Below are positions 1 to 7,891 of a stretch of 37,550 bases of DNA, in pieces. Below the pieces are notes generated by a model. It was not told where the DNA came from. It saw only the letters and a list, made by a program, of their open reading frames with translations, and searched no databases. The stretch's first letter is position 1. Each line of letters starts with the position of its first letter. The stretch covers positions 1 through 37,550 of the forward strand of contig NZ_ASJB01000067.1 of NCBI RefSeq assembly GCF_000478275.1, given 5' to 3'. The DNA is from Amycolatopsis orientalis DSM 40040 = KCTC 9412. GTDB lineage: Bacteria > Actinomycetota > Actinomycetes > Mycobacteriales > Pseudonocardiaceae. Position numbers and translations under genes: made by a program.

Positions 1-75
1 ACCCCCGAACAAAGTCAGGTGTTGCAACCACCACTAGAACCCAAGGGGAAGGGGGCCTTCACGTAGTTCGAGGGG

Positions 76-777
76 TCAGAGGCGCTCCTGCAGTGCGTCC
101 GCGGCGGCGAGCAGGTCCGCGGCCCAGCGCGCCCCCGGCTTGCGCCCTATCCGTTCGATGGGCCCGGAAACCGACACCGCGGCGACCACGGTGCCCGACG
201 AATCCCGTACCGGCGCCGAGACACTCGCCACACCGGGTTCCCGTTCCGCCACGCTCTGGGCCCAGCCGCGCCGCCGGACCTCCAGCAGCGTGCGCTCCCC
301 GTAGACCGCCTCGGAGAGGATCGTCCGCTGCGTATGCGGATCCGACCAAGCGGCGAGGACCTTCGCGCCGGAACCGGCGGTCATCGGCAGCCGTGAACCG
401 ATCGGCACCGTGTCACGGAGACCGCTGGGCGGTTCCGCGGTCGAGACGCAGACGCGCTGGACACCGTCGCGGCGGTAGAGCTGAACGCTTTCCCCGGTGA
501 TGTCGCGCAATTTGGGCAGTACCGAACTCGCCGCGTCGAGCAGCGGGTCGGTCGAACCGCCCGCCAGTTCCGCGAGCGCGGTGCCCGGCCGCCACCGCCC
601 GTCCGGGCCGCGGCGCAACAGGCGATGCACCTCGAGGCCGACCGCGAGCCGGTGCGCCGTGGCGCGCGGCAAGCCGGTCCGCGTGCACAGTTCCGCCAGG
701 CCACAAGGATCTTCGGCCACGGCCTGAAGCACGGCCACGGCCTTGTCGAGTACTCCGATACCGCTATGCTGTCCCAC
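76..777 (-). CDS. ndgR: IclR-family transcriptional regulator (NdgR-like)
   Basis: 233-aa protein of usual IclR length. An N-terminal winged helix-turn-helix (residues ~5-65, with LAELCTRTGLPRATAHRLA as recognition region) is followed by an IclR effector-binding domain (~75-230). It is divergent from leuC. That placement is conserved in actinobacteria, where NdgR/LtbR-type IclR proteins control leuCD and amino-acid genes, so regulation of leuCD from the 79-nt shared region is inferred. The start is a GTG at 777. A good -35/-10 pair on the minus strand places transcription start at about the same base, so the mRNA may be leaderless. The gene symbol rests on family and synteny; the effector is not visible from sequence. 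Confidence 0.9.
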   Translation of the reverse strand: MGQHSGIGVLDKAVAVLQAVAEDPCGLAELCTRTGLPRATAHRLAVGLEVHRLLRRGPDGRWRPGTALAELAGGSTDPLLDAASSVLPKLRDITGESVQLYRRDGVQRVCVSTAEPPSGLRDTVPIGSRLPMTAGSGAKVLAAWSDPHTQRTILSEAVYGERTLLEVRRRGWAQSVAEREPGVASVSAPVRDSSGTVVAAVSVSGPIERIGRKPGARWAADLLAAADALQERL

Positions 778-783
778 AAGCCG

Positions 784-813
784 ATACTATCTTCCCGAAG
801 TTTGAGATGTCCA
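784..813 (-). promoter_or_regulatory. Promoter of the IclR gene
   Basis: Read on the minus strand: TGGACA (808-813, 5/6 match to TTGACA), an 18-nt spacer, then TAGTAT (784-789, 4/6 match to TATAAT). The expected start of transcription, about 7 nt downstream, falls at 777, the first base of the GTG start codon. The leuC promoter must lie in the same 79-nt region, but I see no convincing plus-strand hexamers. Confidence 0.5.
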
Positions 814-856
814 GATGGTGGGAAGTACCGATTTCACCGCATGTGAGGAGCCGGAA

Positions 857-2275
857 ATGCCCCGGACACTGGCCGAGAAAGTGTGGGAGTCGCACCTGGT
901 GCGGCGCGGCGAAGGGGCCGAGCCCGACCTGCTCTACATCGACCTCCACCTGCTGCACGAGGTCACCAGCCCGCAGGCGTTCGACGGACTCCGCCTGGCT
1001 GGCCGGAAACTGCGCCGCCCCGACCTCACCATCGCGACCGAGGACCACAACGTCCCGACGATCGACATCGAGCTGCCGATCGCGGATCCCGTGTCCCGCA
1101 CCCAGGTCGACACCCTGCGCGCCAACTGCGAGGAGTTCGGGGTCCGGCTGCACCCGATGGGCGACGCCGAACAGGGCATCGTGCACGTCATCGGCCCGCA
1201 GCTGGGCCTGACCCAGCCCGGGATGACCGTGGTGTGCGGCGACAGTCACACCTCGACGCACGGCGCGTTCGGCGCGATGGCCTTCGGCATCGGCACCTCG
1301 GAGGTCGAACACGTGATGGCGACCCAGACGCTGCCGCTCCGTCCATTCAAGACGATGGCGATCACCGTCGACGGGGAACTGCGCCCCGGCGTCACGGCGA
1401 AGGACGTCATCCTCGCCGTGATCGCCAAGATCGGCACCGGCGGCGGGCAGGGCTACGTCCTCGAATACCGCGGCAAGGCCATCGAGAACCTGTCGATGGA
1501 GGCCCGGATGACGGTGTGCAACATGTCCATCGAAGCGGGGGCGCGCGCCGGTCTCATCGCACCGGACGAGACGACGTTCGCGTATCTGAAGGGCCGTCCG
1601 CACGCGCCTCAGGGCGCCGACTGGGACGCCGCCGTCGAGAACTGGCGCGAGCTGCGCACCGACGACGACGCCGTCTTCGACGCCGAGGTGCACCTGAACG
1701 CCGACGAGCTCACGCCTTTCGTGACCTGGGGCACCAACCCGGGCCAGGGTCTCCCGCTGGGCGCCGAGGTGCCCGACCCGGAGCGGATCGGCGACGAGAA
1801 CGAGCGCGTCGCCGCCGAGAAGGCCCTGTCCTATATGGACCTGAAGCCGGGAACGCCGCTGCGTGAGATCGCGGTGGACACCGTCTTCCTCGGCTCCTGC
1901 ACGAATGGCCGTATCGAGGACCTGAGGGCCGCCGCGGACGTCCTGCGCGGGCACAAGGTCGCCGAGTCGGTCCGGATGCTCGTCGTCCCCGGCTCGATGC
2001 GCGTCCGCCAGGCCGCCGAAGCCGAAGGGCTGGACCGGGTCTTCACCGAAGCGGGCGCGGAATGGCGCCAGGCGGGCTGCTCGATGTGCCTCGGCATGAA
2101 CCCTGACCAGCTCAAGCCGGGTGAGCGCAGCGCGTCGACCTCGAACCGCAACTTCGAAGGCAGGCAGGGCAAGGGCGGCCGGACGCACCTGGTCTCCCCG
2201 CTCGTGGCGGCCGCCACGGCCGTCCGGGGAACCCTGTCCAGCCCCGAAGACCTGCTGCCCGCCACCACCCGCTGA
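857..2275 (+). CDS. leuC: 3-isopropylmalate dehydratase large subunit
   Basis: 472 aa, normal length for LeuC. With LeuD it isomerises 2-isopropylmalate to 3-isopropylmalate in leucine synthesis, using a [4Fe-4S] cluster. Visible aconitase-family signatures are the N-terminal EDHNVPT, GDSHTSTHGAFGAMAFGIGT, and the cluster cysteines in FLGSCTNGRIEDL and GCSMCLGMNPD. The start at 857 (MPRTLAEKVW) is chosen because GAGGAG lies 6 nt before it; an in-frame ATG at 815 would add 14 residues unlike the family and has no ribosome site. leuD follows after 41 nt. Confidence 0.97.
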   Translation: MPRTLAEKVWESHLVRRGEGAEPDLLYIDLHLLHEVTSPQAFDGLRLAGRKLRRPDLTIATEDHNVPTIDIELPIADPVSRTQVDTLRANCEEFGVRLHPMGDAEQGIVHVIGPQLGLTQPGMTVVCGDSHTSTHGAFGAMAFGIGTSEVEHVMATQTLPLRPFKTMAITVDGELRPGVTAKDVILAVIAKIGTGGGQGYVLEYRGKAIENLSMEARMTVCNMSIEAGARAGLIAPDETTFAYLKGRPHAPQGADWDAAVENWRELRTDDDAVFDAEVHLNADELTPFVTWGTNPGQGLPLGAEVPDPERIGDENERVAAEKALSYMDLKPGTPLREIAVDTVFLGSCTNGRIEDLRAAADVLRGHKVAESVRMLVVPGSMRVRQAAEAEGLDRVFTEAGAEWRQAGCSMCLGMNPDQLKPGERSASTSNRNFEGRQGKGGRTHLVSPLVAAATAVRGTLSSPEDLLPATTR

Positions 2276-2298
2276 CATCGCTGACATCGCCGACATCG
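2272..2298 (+). repeat. Three tandem 9-nt repeats in the leuC-leuD gap
   Basis: The unit CTGACATCG occurs at 2272-2280 and 2281-2289, and as CCGACATCG at 2290-2298. It starts inside the leuC stop codon and ends just before the leuD ribosome site (GAGGAG, 2301-2306). The function is unknown. The repeat number could alter leuC-leuD spacing by slippage. Confidence 0.8.
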
Positions 2299-2316
2299 CT
2301 GAGGAGTTTCATCACC

Positions 2317-2919
2317 ATGGACGCGTTCACCCACCACACCGGCGTCGGGGTCCCGCTGCGCAGGTCCAACGTGGACACTGACCAGATCATCCCGGCGGTC
2401 TACCTCAAGCGCGTGAGCCGCACCGGCTTCGAGGACGGGCTCTTCGCCGCCTGGCGCTCCGACGAGTCGTTCATCCTCAACGAAGAGCCCTTCAAAAGCG
2501 GGTCGGTCCTGGTCGCGGGCCCGGACTTCGGCACCGGTTCCTCCCGTGAGCACGCCGTCTGGGCCCTGATGGACTACGGCTTCCGGGTGGTGATCTCTTC
2601 CCGGTTCGCGGACATCTTCCGTGGGAACTCGGGCAAACAGGGCCTGGTCGCCGCTCAGGTCGAGCAGGCGGACGTCGAACTGCTGTGGAAGCTGCTCGAA
2701 AACGAGCCTGGGACGGAGGTCACGGTGGACCTCGAGTCGAAGACGGTACGAGCCAAGGACTTCACCGCGCCCTTCCAGATCGACGACTACACCCGCTGGC
2801 GGCTCCTCGAAGGGCTCGACGACATCGCCCTGACACTCCGCCACGCGGAGGAGATCGACACTTTCGAGACCCAGCGCCCCTCCTGGAAGCCGGTGACCCT
2901 CCCGGCGGCCTCCTCCTAG
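2317..2919 (+). CDS. leuD: 3-isopropylmalate dehydratase small subunit
   Basis: 200 aa, the usual LeuD size. It is the swivelling small domain that completes the isopropylmalate isomerase active site with LeuC. Family signatures are NVDTDQIIPAVYLKR near the N terminus, GPDFGTGSSREHAVWAL in the middle (the conserved GSSREHA loop) and SSRFADIFRGNSGKQGL. It is co-directional with leuC, probably in one mRNA, and followed by a hairpin. ATG start with GAGGAG 10 nt upstream, a slightly long spacing. Confidence 0.97.
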   Translation: MDAFTHHTGVGVPLRRSNVDTDQIIPAVYLKRVSRTGFEDGLFAAWRSDESFILNEEPFKSGSVLVAGPDFGTGSSREHAVWALMDYGFRVVISSRFADIFRGNSGKQGLVAAQVEQADVELLWKLLENEPGTEVTVDLESKTVRAKDFTAPFQIDDYTRWRLLEGLDDIALTLRHAEEIDTFETQRPSWKPVTLPAASS

Positions 2920-2934
2920 GGCCTGCCGAAGGGG

Positions 2935-2964
2935 GCGGATTCCCTTGCTGAGCAGGGAATCCGC
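2935..2964 (+). terminator. Hairpin after leuD
   Basis: Perfect 11-bp arms GCGGATTCCCT (2935-2945) and AGGGAATCCGC (2954-2964) around an 8-nt loop, 15 nt after the leuD stop. There is no T-tract, as is common for high-GC actinobacterial terminators. Confidence 0.6.
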
Positions 2965-3013
2965 ACCCCGGCCGAAGGCCTCCACACCAGCCCCGAAACC
3001 ACACCGAACGGCA

Positions 3014-3047
3014 CCTCAAGAGGCCCTGGAGGGGTCCCTCAAGAGGC
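3014..3047 (+). repeat. Direct repeat of a palindromic 11-mer upstream of hupB
   Basis: CCTCAAGAGGC occurs at 3014-3024 and 3037-3047, 23 nt apart. Each copy contains the palindrome CCTC-AA-GAGG. It lies upstream of the hupB promoter region and could be a paired protein-binding site or part of the leuD 3' structure; which one cannot be decided from sequence. Confidence 0.5.
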
Positions 3048-3085
3048 GGAACCGCCCCCGAGACAAGGGAAATTTCCGCGCGTCG

Positions 3086-3113
3086 TTTGGAATTTGTGCT
3101 GCATTGGTAATAC
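3086..3113 (+). promoter_or_regulatory. Candidate hupB promoter
   Basis: TTTGGA (3086-3091), a 16-nt spacer, TAATAC (3108-3113) preceded by TGG. The hexamers are only fair matches. The position, about 60 nt before the hupB start in a locally AT-richer patch, supports the call. Confidence 0.4.
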
Positions 3114-3172
3114 CGTGTGCGCTAAGTCGGCCGACGGGGCCGTGTACAAGTAGTTCTTCTTGGAGGACTGGA

Positions 3173-3841
3173 ATGGCCAACAAGGCCCAGCTGATCGAGG
3201 CGCTGTCGGAGCGCCTGGGCGACAAGAAGGTCGCGTCGGAGGCCGTCGATGGCCTTGTCGACATCATCATCCGGACGGTCAACAAGGGCGAGAAGGTGAA
3301 CATCACCGGCTTCGGTGTGTTCGAGAAGCGCGCCCGCGCCGCCCGCACCGCGCGGAACCCGCGTACCGGTGAGACCGTTCGCGTCAAGAAGACCAACGTG
3401 CCCGCCTTCCGCGCCGGCACGACCTTCAAGGACGTCATCAGCGGTTCGAAGAAGCTGCCGAAGGCCACCGCTGTGAAGCGCGCGACCGCCGGCACCACCA
3501 CCCGGACCGCCGCCACCCGCGCGACGACGACCCGGACGGCCGCCAGCCGCCCGGCCGCGACGCGTTCCACCACCACGCGGACGCGTGCCGCCGCCGCCAC
3601 GACGCGCACCGCCGCGAAGCCGGCCGCCAAGGCGACCGCGACCAAGGCAGCGGCCAAGACGACCGCCACCAAGGCGGCGCCGAAGACCGCGGCGAAGGCC
3701 ACGACGACTCGCGCCACCACGGCCAAGAAGGCGACCGCCACCAAGGCCGCCGCGAAGCCGGCCGCCAAGGCCACCGCCGCCAAGGCACCCGCCAAGAAGG
3801 CTCCGGCCAAGCGGACTTCGGCGGCCGCGAAGAAGAAGTAA
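3173..3841 (+). CDS. hupB: HU-family nucleoid protein with long basic tail
   Basis: 222 aa: an HU/IHF DNA-binding domain (~1-92, with GFGVFEKRARAARTARNP and the DNA-contacting arm NPRTGETVRVKKTNVPAFRAG) followed by a ~125-residue tail. The tail has two blocks: first Thr/Arg-rich (ATTTRTAA-type repeats, ~100-145), then Lys/Ala-rich (KATATKAAAK-type repeats, ~147-222). Tailed HU (HupB/HupS/Hlp) is typical of actinobacteria; it compacts DNA and affects stress and dormancy. The start at 3173 is set by GGAGG at 3162-3166; the open frame runs upstream to 2945 but lacks support there. leuCD-hupB order is conserved in mycobacteria. Confidence 0.96.
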   Translation: MANKAQLIEALSERLGDKKVASEAVDGLVDIIIRTVNKGEKVNITGFGVFEKRARAARTARNPRTGETVRVKKTNVPAFRAGTTFKDVISGSKKLPKATAVKRATAGTTTRTAATRATTTRTAASRPAATRSTTTRTRAAAATTRTAAKPAAKATATKAAAKTTATKAAPKTAAKATTTRATTAKKATATKAAAKPAAKATAAKAPAKKAPAKRTSAAAKKK

Positions 3842-3866
3842 GCTCCCTCTCCACGAGTGAGCCAAC

Positions 3867-3899
3867 GGCAGGGCCCCGCGCACGGCGCGGGGCCCTGCC
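3867..3899 (+). terminator. hupB terminator hairpin
   Basis: Perfect 14-bp stem GGCAGGGCCCCGCG (3867-3880) / CGCGGGGCCCTGCC (3886-3899) with a 5-nt loop, 25 nt after the hupB stop and followed by GCAGTTT. Confidence 0.8.
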
Positions 3900-3938
3900 G
3901 CAGTTTCCGGTCCCTTCACCACTGTCCGGACGGACGGA

Positions 3939-6785
3939 ATGTCCGGAACCCGCTCGGACACCGGGCGACTGTGTCACTCTTCTCGCCAGAGAAGAACGAG
4001 GCGGGGAACACCGGTCTGGAGGGGGGCCACCATCGAAATCCGGCTTCTCGGTCCGTTCAGGGTGATCGTGGACGGATCGGCTTGTTCGCTCGGCAGTGCC
4101 CGTCAGCGCGCGCTGCTGGCCACCTTGGCGCTGTCGTGCGGCCGTCTGGTTTCCATCGACGCGCTCGCACGCGGTGTCTGGGGACACGAACCCCCGGAAC
4201 GGATCCGCGGCAGCCTGCAGACGAACGTGATGCGCTTGCGGCGTTTGCTCGGCGAGCACCTCGTGGAGACCGAACCGGACGGTTACCGTCTCGTTTCCGA
4301 TCCCGCCGGGGTCGACGTGCTGCGATTCCTCGGCCTTCTCGACAAAGCCGTCGGAAAAGAACCCGACGAGGAACGGGAACTGCTGGCCGGGGCGATCGCG
4401 CTGTGGGGCGGGACACCGCTGGAAGGCGCCGGTTCCCCCACCCTCGCCGATGAATGGGAACCCCGGCTCACCGAGCGGTATCTGTTCGCCGTGGAAAGGC
4501 GGATCGATCTGGATACCGGGGTGACCGCCGACGCGGAACTCGTCGCCGAATTGACCGAGCTGGTCGCGCGGCACCCGCTCCGGGAATCGTTGTGGGAAAG
4601 ACTCGTGCGGATTCTCGCGCGCTCCGGCAGAAGGGCCGAAGCGCTGGCCGGATACGCCCGGCTGCGGTCGCTGCTCGCCGAGGAACTGGGTGTCGAACCG
4701 GGCGCGGAACTGCGGCGGCTGCACGCCGAACTGCTCGCCGCGGACGTGCGCGCGGAGCCGATCGCACCGGTACCACCGGCACCGCCGGTACCGCGTCAGC
4801 TTCCTTTCGACGTCACGGGTTTCACCGGACGCGAAACCGAACTGGCCCAGCTGGACGGGTTCCTCGACCAGGGCGGGCCGACACGGATCGTGGTCATCGA
4901 AGGGACGGCGGGGGTCGGGAAGACCGCGCTGGCCGTCCATTGGTCGCATCGGCTCCGGGAGAGATTCCCCGACGGACAACTCTTCGTAGACCTGCGCGGG
5001 CATTCCGCGGGTACCCCGGTCACCCCGATGGACGCACTGTCCGGGTTCCTCCAGGCGGTGGGCGTGCCCGCCGACGCGCTGCCCTCCACAGTGGAGCAAC
5101 GGTCGGCCGCGCTGCGCGGCAGGCTCGCCGGGACCAGGATGCTGGTGCTGCTGGACAACGCCCGCGACGCGGCCCAGATCCGGCCGCTGCTGCCCGGATC
5201 GGGCAATCTGGTCGTGGTCACCAGCCGGAACCAGTTGCGGGGCCTGGTCGCCAGGGAAGGGGCGCGGCGGATGCCGTTGCGCTCCTTGGACGAGCACGCG
5301 GCCAAGGCGCTGCTCGCCGGAAGTGTCGGCCACGCCCGGCTCGACGCCGAACCCGGCGCGGTGGCGGATCTCACCCTGCTGTGCGGCGGATTGCCGCTGG
5401 CACTGGCGCTGGCCGGGGAACGGGCGTCCCGGTTCCCGGGCACCTCACTGGCCTGGATCGTCGACGAGCTACGGGATCAGCGGATCCGGCTCGACACCCT
5501 GCGGGATCCGCAGGACGCGGGTACCGATCTGCGTGCGGCGTTTTCGTGGTCCTACAACGCGTTGCGCCCGGAGGCGGCCCGGCTGTTCCGGTTGCTGGGG
5601 CTGTTCCCCGGCGTGCCGATCCGGGTCACGACCGCGGCCGTCGCGGCGGGGACCGGGATTCTCGAGGCCAGGGAACTGATCGACCGGCTGGCTTCGGCGC
5701 ATCTGCTGAACCAGCCGAGCGCCGACCGGTACCGGTTCCACGACCTGTTGCGGGTCTACGCCGCGGAACTCGCGGAGGACGAAGACCAGGCCGAACGCGA
5801 CGCGGCGCTGCGGCGCCTGATCGACTGGTACCTCGCCGCCGTCGCCGCGGCGGACGAACTCGTCCGGCCGGACCTGCTCACTTCGGACGTCGTGCTCGAA
5901 CCGGCCGAAGGTCCGCCGCCCGGTTTCGCCGACCGCGAGGAGGCGACGGCCTGGTACGTCGAGGAACGTCCCGCGCTCGCCGCGCTGGTCCGGATCGCCG
6001 CCGACCGCGGCTGGGCCGACCGCGCCTGGAAACTCGCGTGGCTGCTCCGCTCCTTCTACTCCGAACGGCACGATCAGGAGGACTGGTTCAGCACCGGCGA
6101 AGCCGCCGTCGAGGCCACGAGGGCCGCGTCCGATCCGCTGGGCCTGCAGTACGCGGCCAACAACCTCGGATCCGCCTACCTGCGGGCACTTCGCCCCGAC
6201 GAGGCACTGGAGATGCTGGAAGAGGCGAGGAAGGCGTCCGTGGAGACCGGCGGCTCCGAGGTCACGGTCGCGATCCTGTCGAATCTGTCGGGGGCTTACC
6301 ACCTCCGCTCCGAATTCGAGAAGAGCGAACAGGTCGCCGCCGAGGCCGCGCGCCTCGCCGCCGACAACGGTCAGCGCACCTTCGTCCCGCACGCGCTCCT
6401 CAACATCAGCGCCAGCCGGATCGGCCGGGGCGCCTACGACGAGGCCGCCGAAGCCGCGCTCGAAGCGAGACGGTCCTTCGCCGAACTCGGTGACCGGTAC
6501 CACGCGGCGCTCGCCCTCTCCAACACCGGCGAGGCGCTCGCGGGCGCGCAACGGTACGAGGAGGCGGAGGAGAAGTGTTCCGGCGCGCTCGCCGAACTCC
6601 ACGAGCTCGGCGCGGAATACGGCACCATCGACGTGCTCATCACGCTCGTGAAGATCATGCGCGGCCTGGGACGGGAAGACCAGGCCGTCGCTTACGGAGC
6701 CGAGGCGCTGGCCGTATGCCAGCGCCTCGGTGATCCCCGTGCCGACGAAGTACGGACGATGCTGTCCGTTCCACCCCCAGGCTGA
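3939..6785 (+). CDS. AfsR/SARP-family transcriptional regulator with NB-ARC and TPR domains
   Basis: 948 aa from the first ATG. Order: OmpR-like winged helix (~32-120, IEIRLLGPF...), bacterial transcriptional activation domain (~125-275), NB-ARC ATPase (~295-560, Walker A GTAGVGKTALAVHW, Walker B region MLVLLDNARDA), then helical TPR-like repeats to the C terminus (ANNLGSAYLRA, ALLNISASRIGRGAYDEA). This is the AfsR layout: an ATP-dependent activator, often of secondary metabolism. No biosynthetic cluster is adjacent, so its target is unknown. The first 31 residues are Arg-rich and unlike the family. The family's usual start Met aligns with an ATC codon at 4032, 9 nt after GGAGG, so the true start is uncertain. 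Convergent with mutT1. Confidence 0.88.
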   Translation: MSGTRSDTGRLCHSSRQRRTRRGTPVWRGATIEIRLLGPFRVIVDGSACSLGSARQRALLATLALSCGRLVSIDALARGVWGHEPPERIRGSLQTNVMRLRRLLGEHLVETEPDGYRLVSDPAGVDVLRFLGLLDKAVGKEPDEERELLAGAIALWGGTPLEGAGSPTLADEWEPRLTERYLFAVERRIDLDTGVTADAELVAELTELVARHPLRESLWERLVRILARSGRRAEALAGYARLRSLLAEELGVEPGAELRRLHAELLAADVRAEPIAPVPPAPPVPRQLPFDVTGFTGRETELAQLDGFLDQGGPTRIVVIEGTAGVGKTALAVHWSHRLRERFPDGQLFVDLRGHSAGTPVTPMDALSGFLQAVGVPADALPSTVEQRSAALRGRLAGTRMLVLLDNARDAAQIRPLLPGSGNLVVVTSRNQLRGLVAREGARRMPLRSLDEHAAKALLAGSVGHARLDAEPGAVADLTLLCGGLPLALALAGERASRFPGTSLAWIVDELRDQRIRLDTLRDPQDAGTDLRAAFSWSYNALRPEAARLFRLLGLFPGVPIRVTTAAVAAGTGILEARELIDRLASAHLLNQPSADRYRFHDLLRVYAAELAEDEDQAERDAALRRLIDWYLAAVAAADELVRPDLLTSDVVLEPAEGPPPGFADREEATAWYVEERPALAALVRIAADRGWADRAWKLAWLLRSFYSERHDQEDWFSTGEAAVEATRAASDPLGLQYAANNLGSAYLRALRPDEALEMLEEARKASVETGGSEVTVAILSNLSGAYHLRSEFEKSEQVAAEAARLAADNGQRTFVPHALLNISASRIGRGAYDEAAEAALEARRSFAELGDRYHAALALSNTGEALAGAQRYEEAEEKCSGALAELHELGAEYGTIDVLITLVKIMRGLGREDQAVAYGAEALAVCQRLGDPRADEVRTMLSVPPPG

Positions 6786-6885
6786 ACGGCGAGTACCGCG
6801 GGATGCCCATCACGACCCCCCACAAGGACACGCGGGCAGTAAACCAAGCGGCGCTGTCAGTTCGCTGTCACGCGGGTGCCGTCGT

Positions 6886-6931
6886 CTCGTGAGTGGTAAT
6901 GACGGTTCTAACCGTCATTACCACTCACGAG
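6886..6931. repeat. Perfect 22-bp-arm palindrome between convergent genes
   Basis: Arms 6886-6907 and 6910-6931 are exact reverse complements with only CT between them. The core reads GTAATGACGGTT-CT-AACCGTCATTAC. It sits between the AfsR-like gene (stop 6785) and mutT1 (stop 6956), so it could act as a bidirectional terminator or mRNA 3'-end stabiliser. There is no T-tract on either side. Its core is AT-richer than the flanks. Confidence 0.9.
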
Positions 6932-6955
6932 GCAGTGCGTGAGGACATGCGTGCG

Positions 6956-7891
6956 TCAGGGGCGGGCAGGCGCGGGGGTGGGCAGGGGCGACGCGAAGTA
7001 GTCCGCGGCCACCAGCACCGGCCCGTCCTCGTCGGTCGGCGCCCGGAACGACAGCACCCAGAACGAGCCCTTCTTCGACGGCACCACACCGCCGCGCGCG
7101 GCGGGCAGGTCGACACCGTCGCGGTCGGCCAGCGCGCTGACGACGTCCGGGATCACGCCGCCCTGGCTGGAGATCACCGGTGTCCCGCCGTCGCCCGCGA
7201 TGGCCAGCAGCCGGGCGACACCGAGCACCGGATCGGGCCAGTAGCCCTCTTCCGAGAGCAGCGGCTCGTGCCGGATCTCGACGTCGAGATCATCGGCGAG
7301 CCCGTTCACCGTCTGGACGCACCGGAGCCGCGGCGCCGAGAGCACCCTGCTCGGCGCGTAGTGCCGCAGCAGCGAACGCAGCGCTTCGGCCTGACGCTGT
7401 CCCGCGTCCGAAAGCGGCCGCAGGTCGTCGTCGCCGTTCCACTCGTCGCGTTTACCCGCTTTGGCGTGCCGCACCAGGATCACCGTGGTGAGGTCGGGCG
7501 GCAGCGCGGAGAACTCGCGCAGTACCCGCACGTCCCCCGGCCGCGTCAGCAGTTTCTCCGCCGTCTCGGCGTCGAGCCAGCGCAGTTCGTCGACCTCCTC
7601 GTTCGGCGCGAACGCGCCGGAAGCCGCGCGCGCGGAGAAGTAGTCGACGGTCTTCGGCTCCCCGGCCACGGTGTACTCGGTCCGGAACAGGTACCGGCCG
7701 AGCACCGCCTCGAAGCCGGTCTCCTCTTCGATCTCGCGGACCGCGGCCTCCGCGATGGTCTCGCCCGGATCCAGCTTCCCCTTCGGCAGCGACCAGTCGT
7801 CGTAGCGCGGCCGGTGGACCAGCGCGACCTCGACGCGGTCCCCGGCACGTCGCCAGAGGACCGCACCGGCCGCCCGCACGACCCCGCTCAT
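6956..7891 (-). CDS. mutT1: Nudix hydrolase / histidine phosphatase fusion (MutT1-like)
   Basis: 311 aa. The Nudix domain (~1-130) carries the complete box GKLDPGETIAEAAVREIEEE then TGF (residues 38-60). The histidine-phosphatase domain (~135-311) begins ILVRHAKAGKR, the SixA-like RH motif at 141-142. Mycobacterial MutT1 has this fusion and hydrolyses 8-oxo-dGTP/GTP and diadenosine polyphosphates, protecting against oxidised nucleotides; the same role is inferred. The start at 7891 gives a 4-nt ATGA overlap with the ppk stop, implying coupled translation and a ppk-mutT1 operon. Confidence 0.93.
   Translation of the reverse strand: MSGVVRAAGAVLWRRAGDRVEVALVHRPRYDDWSLPKGKLDPGETIAEAAVREIEEETGFEAVLGRYLFRTEYTVAGEPKTVDYFSARAASGAFAPNEEVDELRWLDAETAEKLLTRPGDVRVLREFSALPPDLTTVILVRHAKAGKRDEWNGDDDLRPLSDAGQRQAEALRSLLRHYAPSRVLSAPRLRCVQTVNGLADDLDVEIRHEPLLSEEGYWPDPVLGVARLLAIAGDGGTPVISSQGGVIPDVVSALADRDGVDLPAARGGVVPSKKGSFWVLSFRAPTDEDGPVLVAADYFASPLPTPAPARP

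Noticed and set aside
815..856. Upstream ATG for leuC adding 14 residues
   Set aside because: No ribosome site before 815, and the extension is not family-like; GAGGAG directly precedes 857. I also looked for a Leu-rich attenuator peptide in this gap and found none.
3438..5333. 631-codon minus-strand frame across the hupB tail and the AfsR-like gene
   Set aside because: Antisense to two genes with strong motifs and to a terminator; no recognisable domains or ribosome site.
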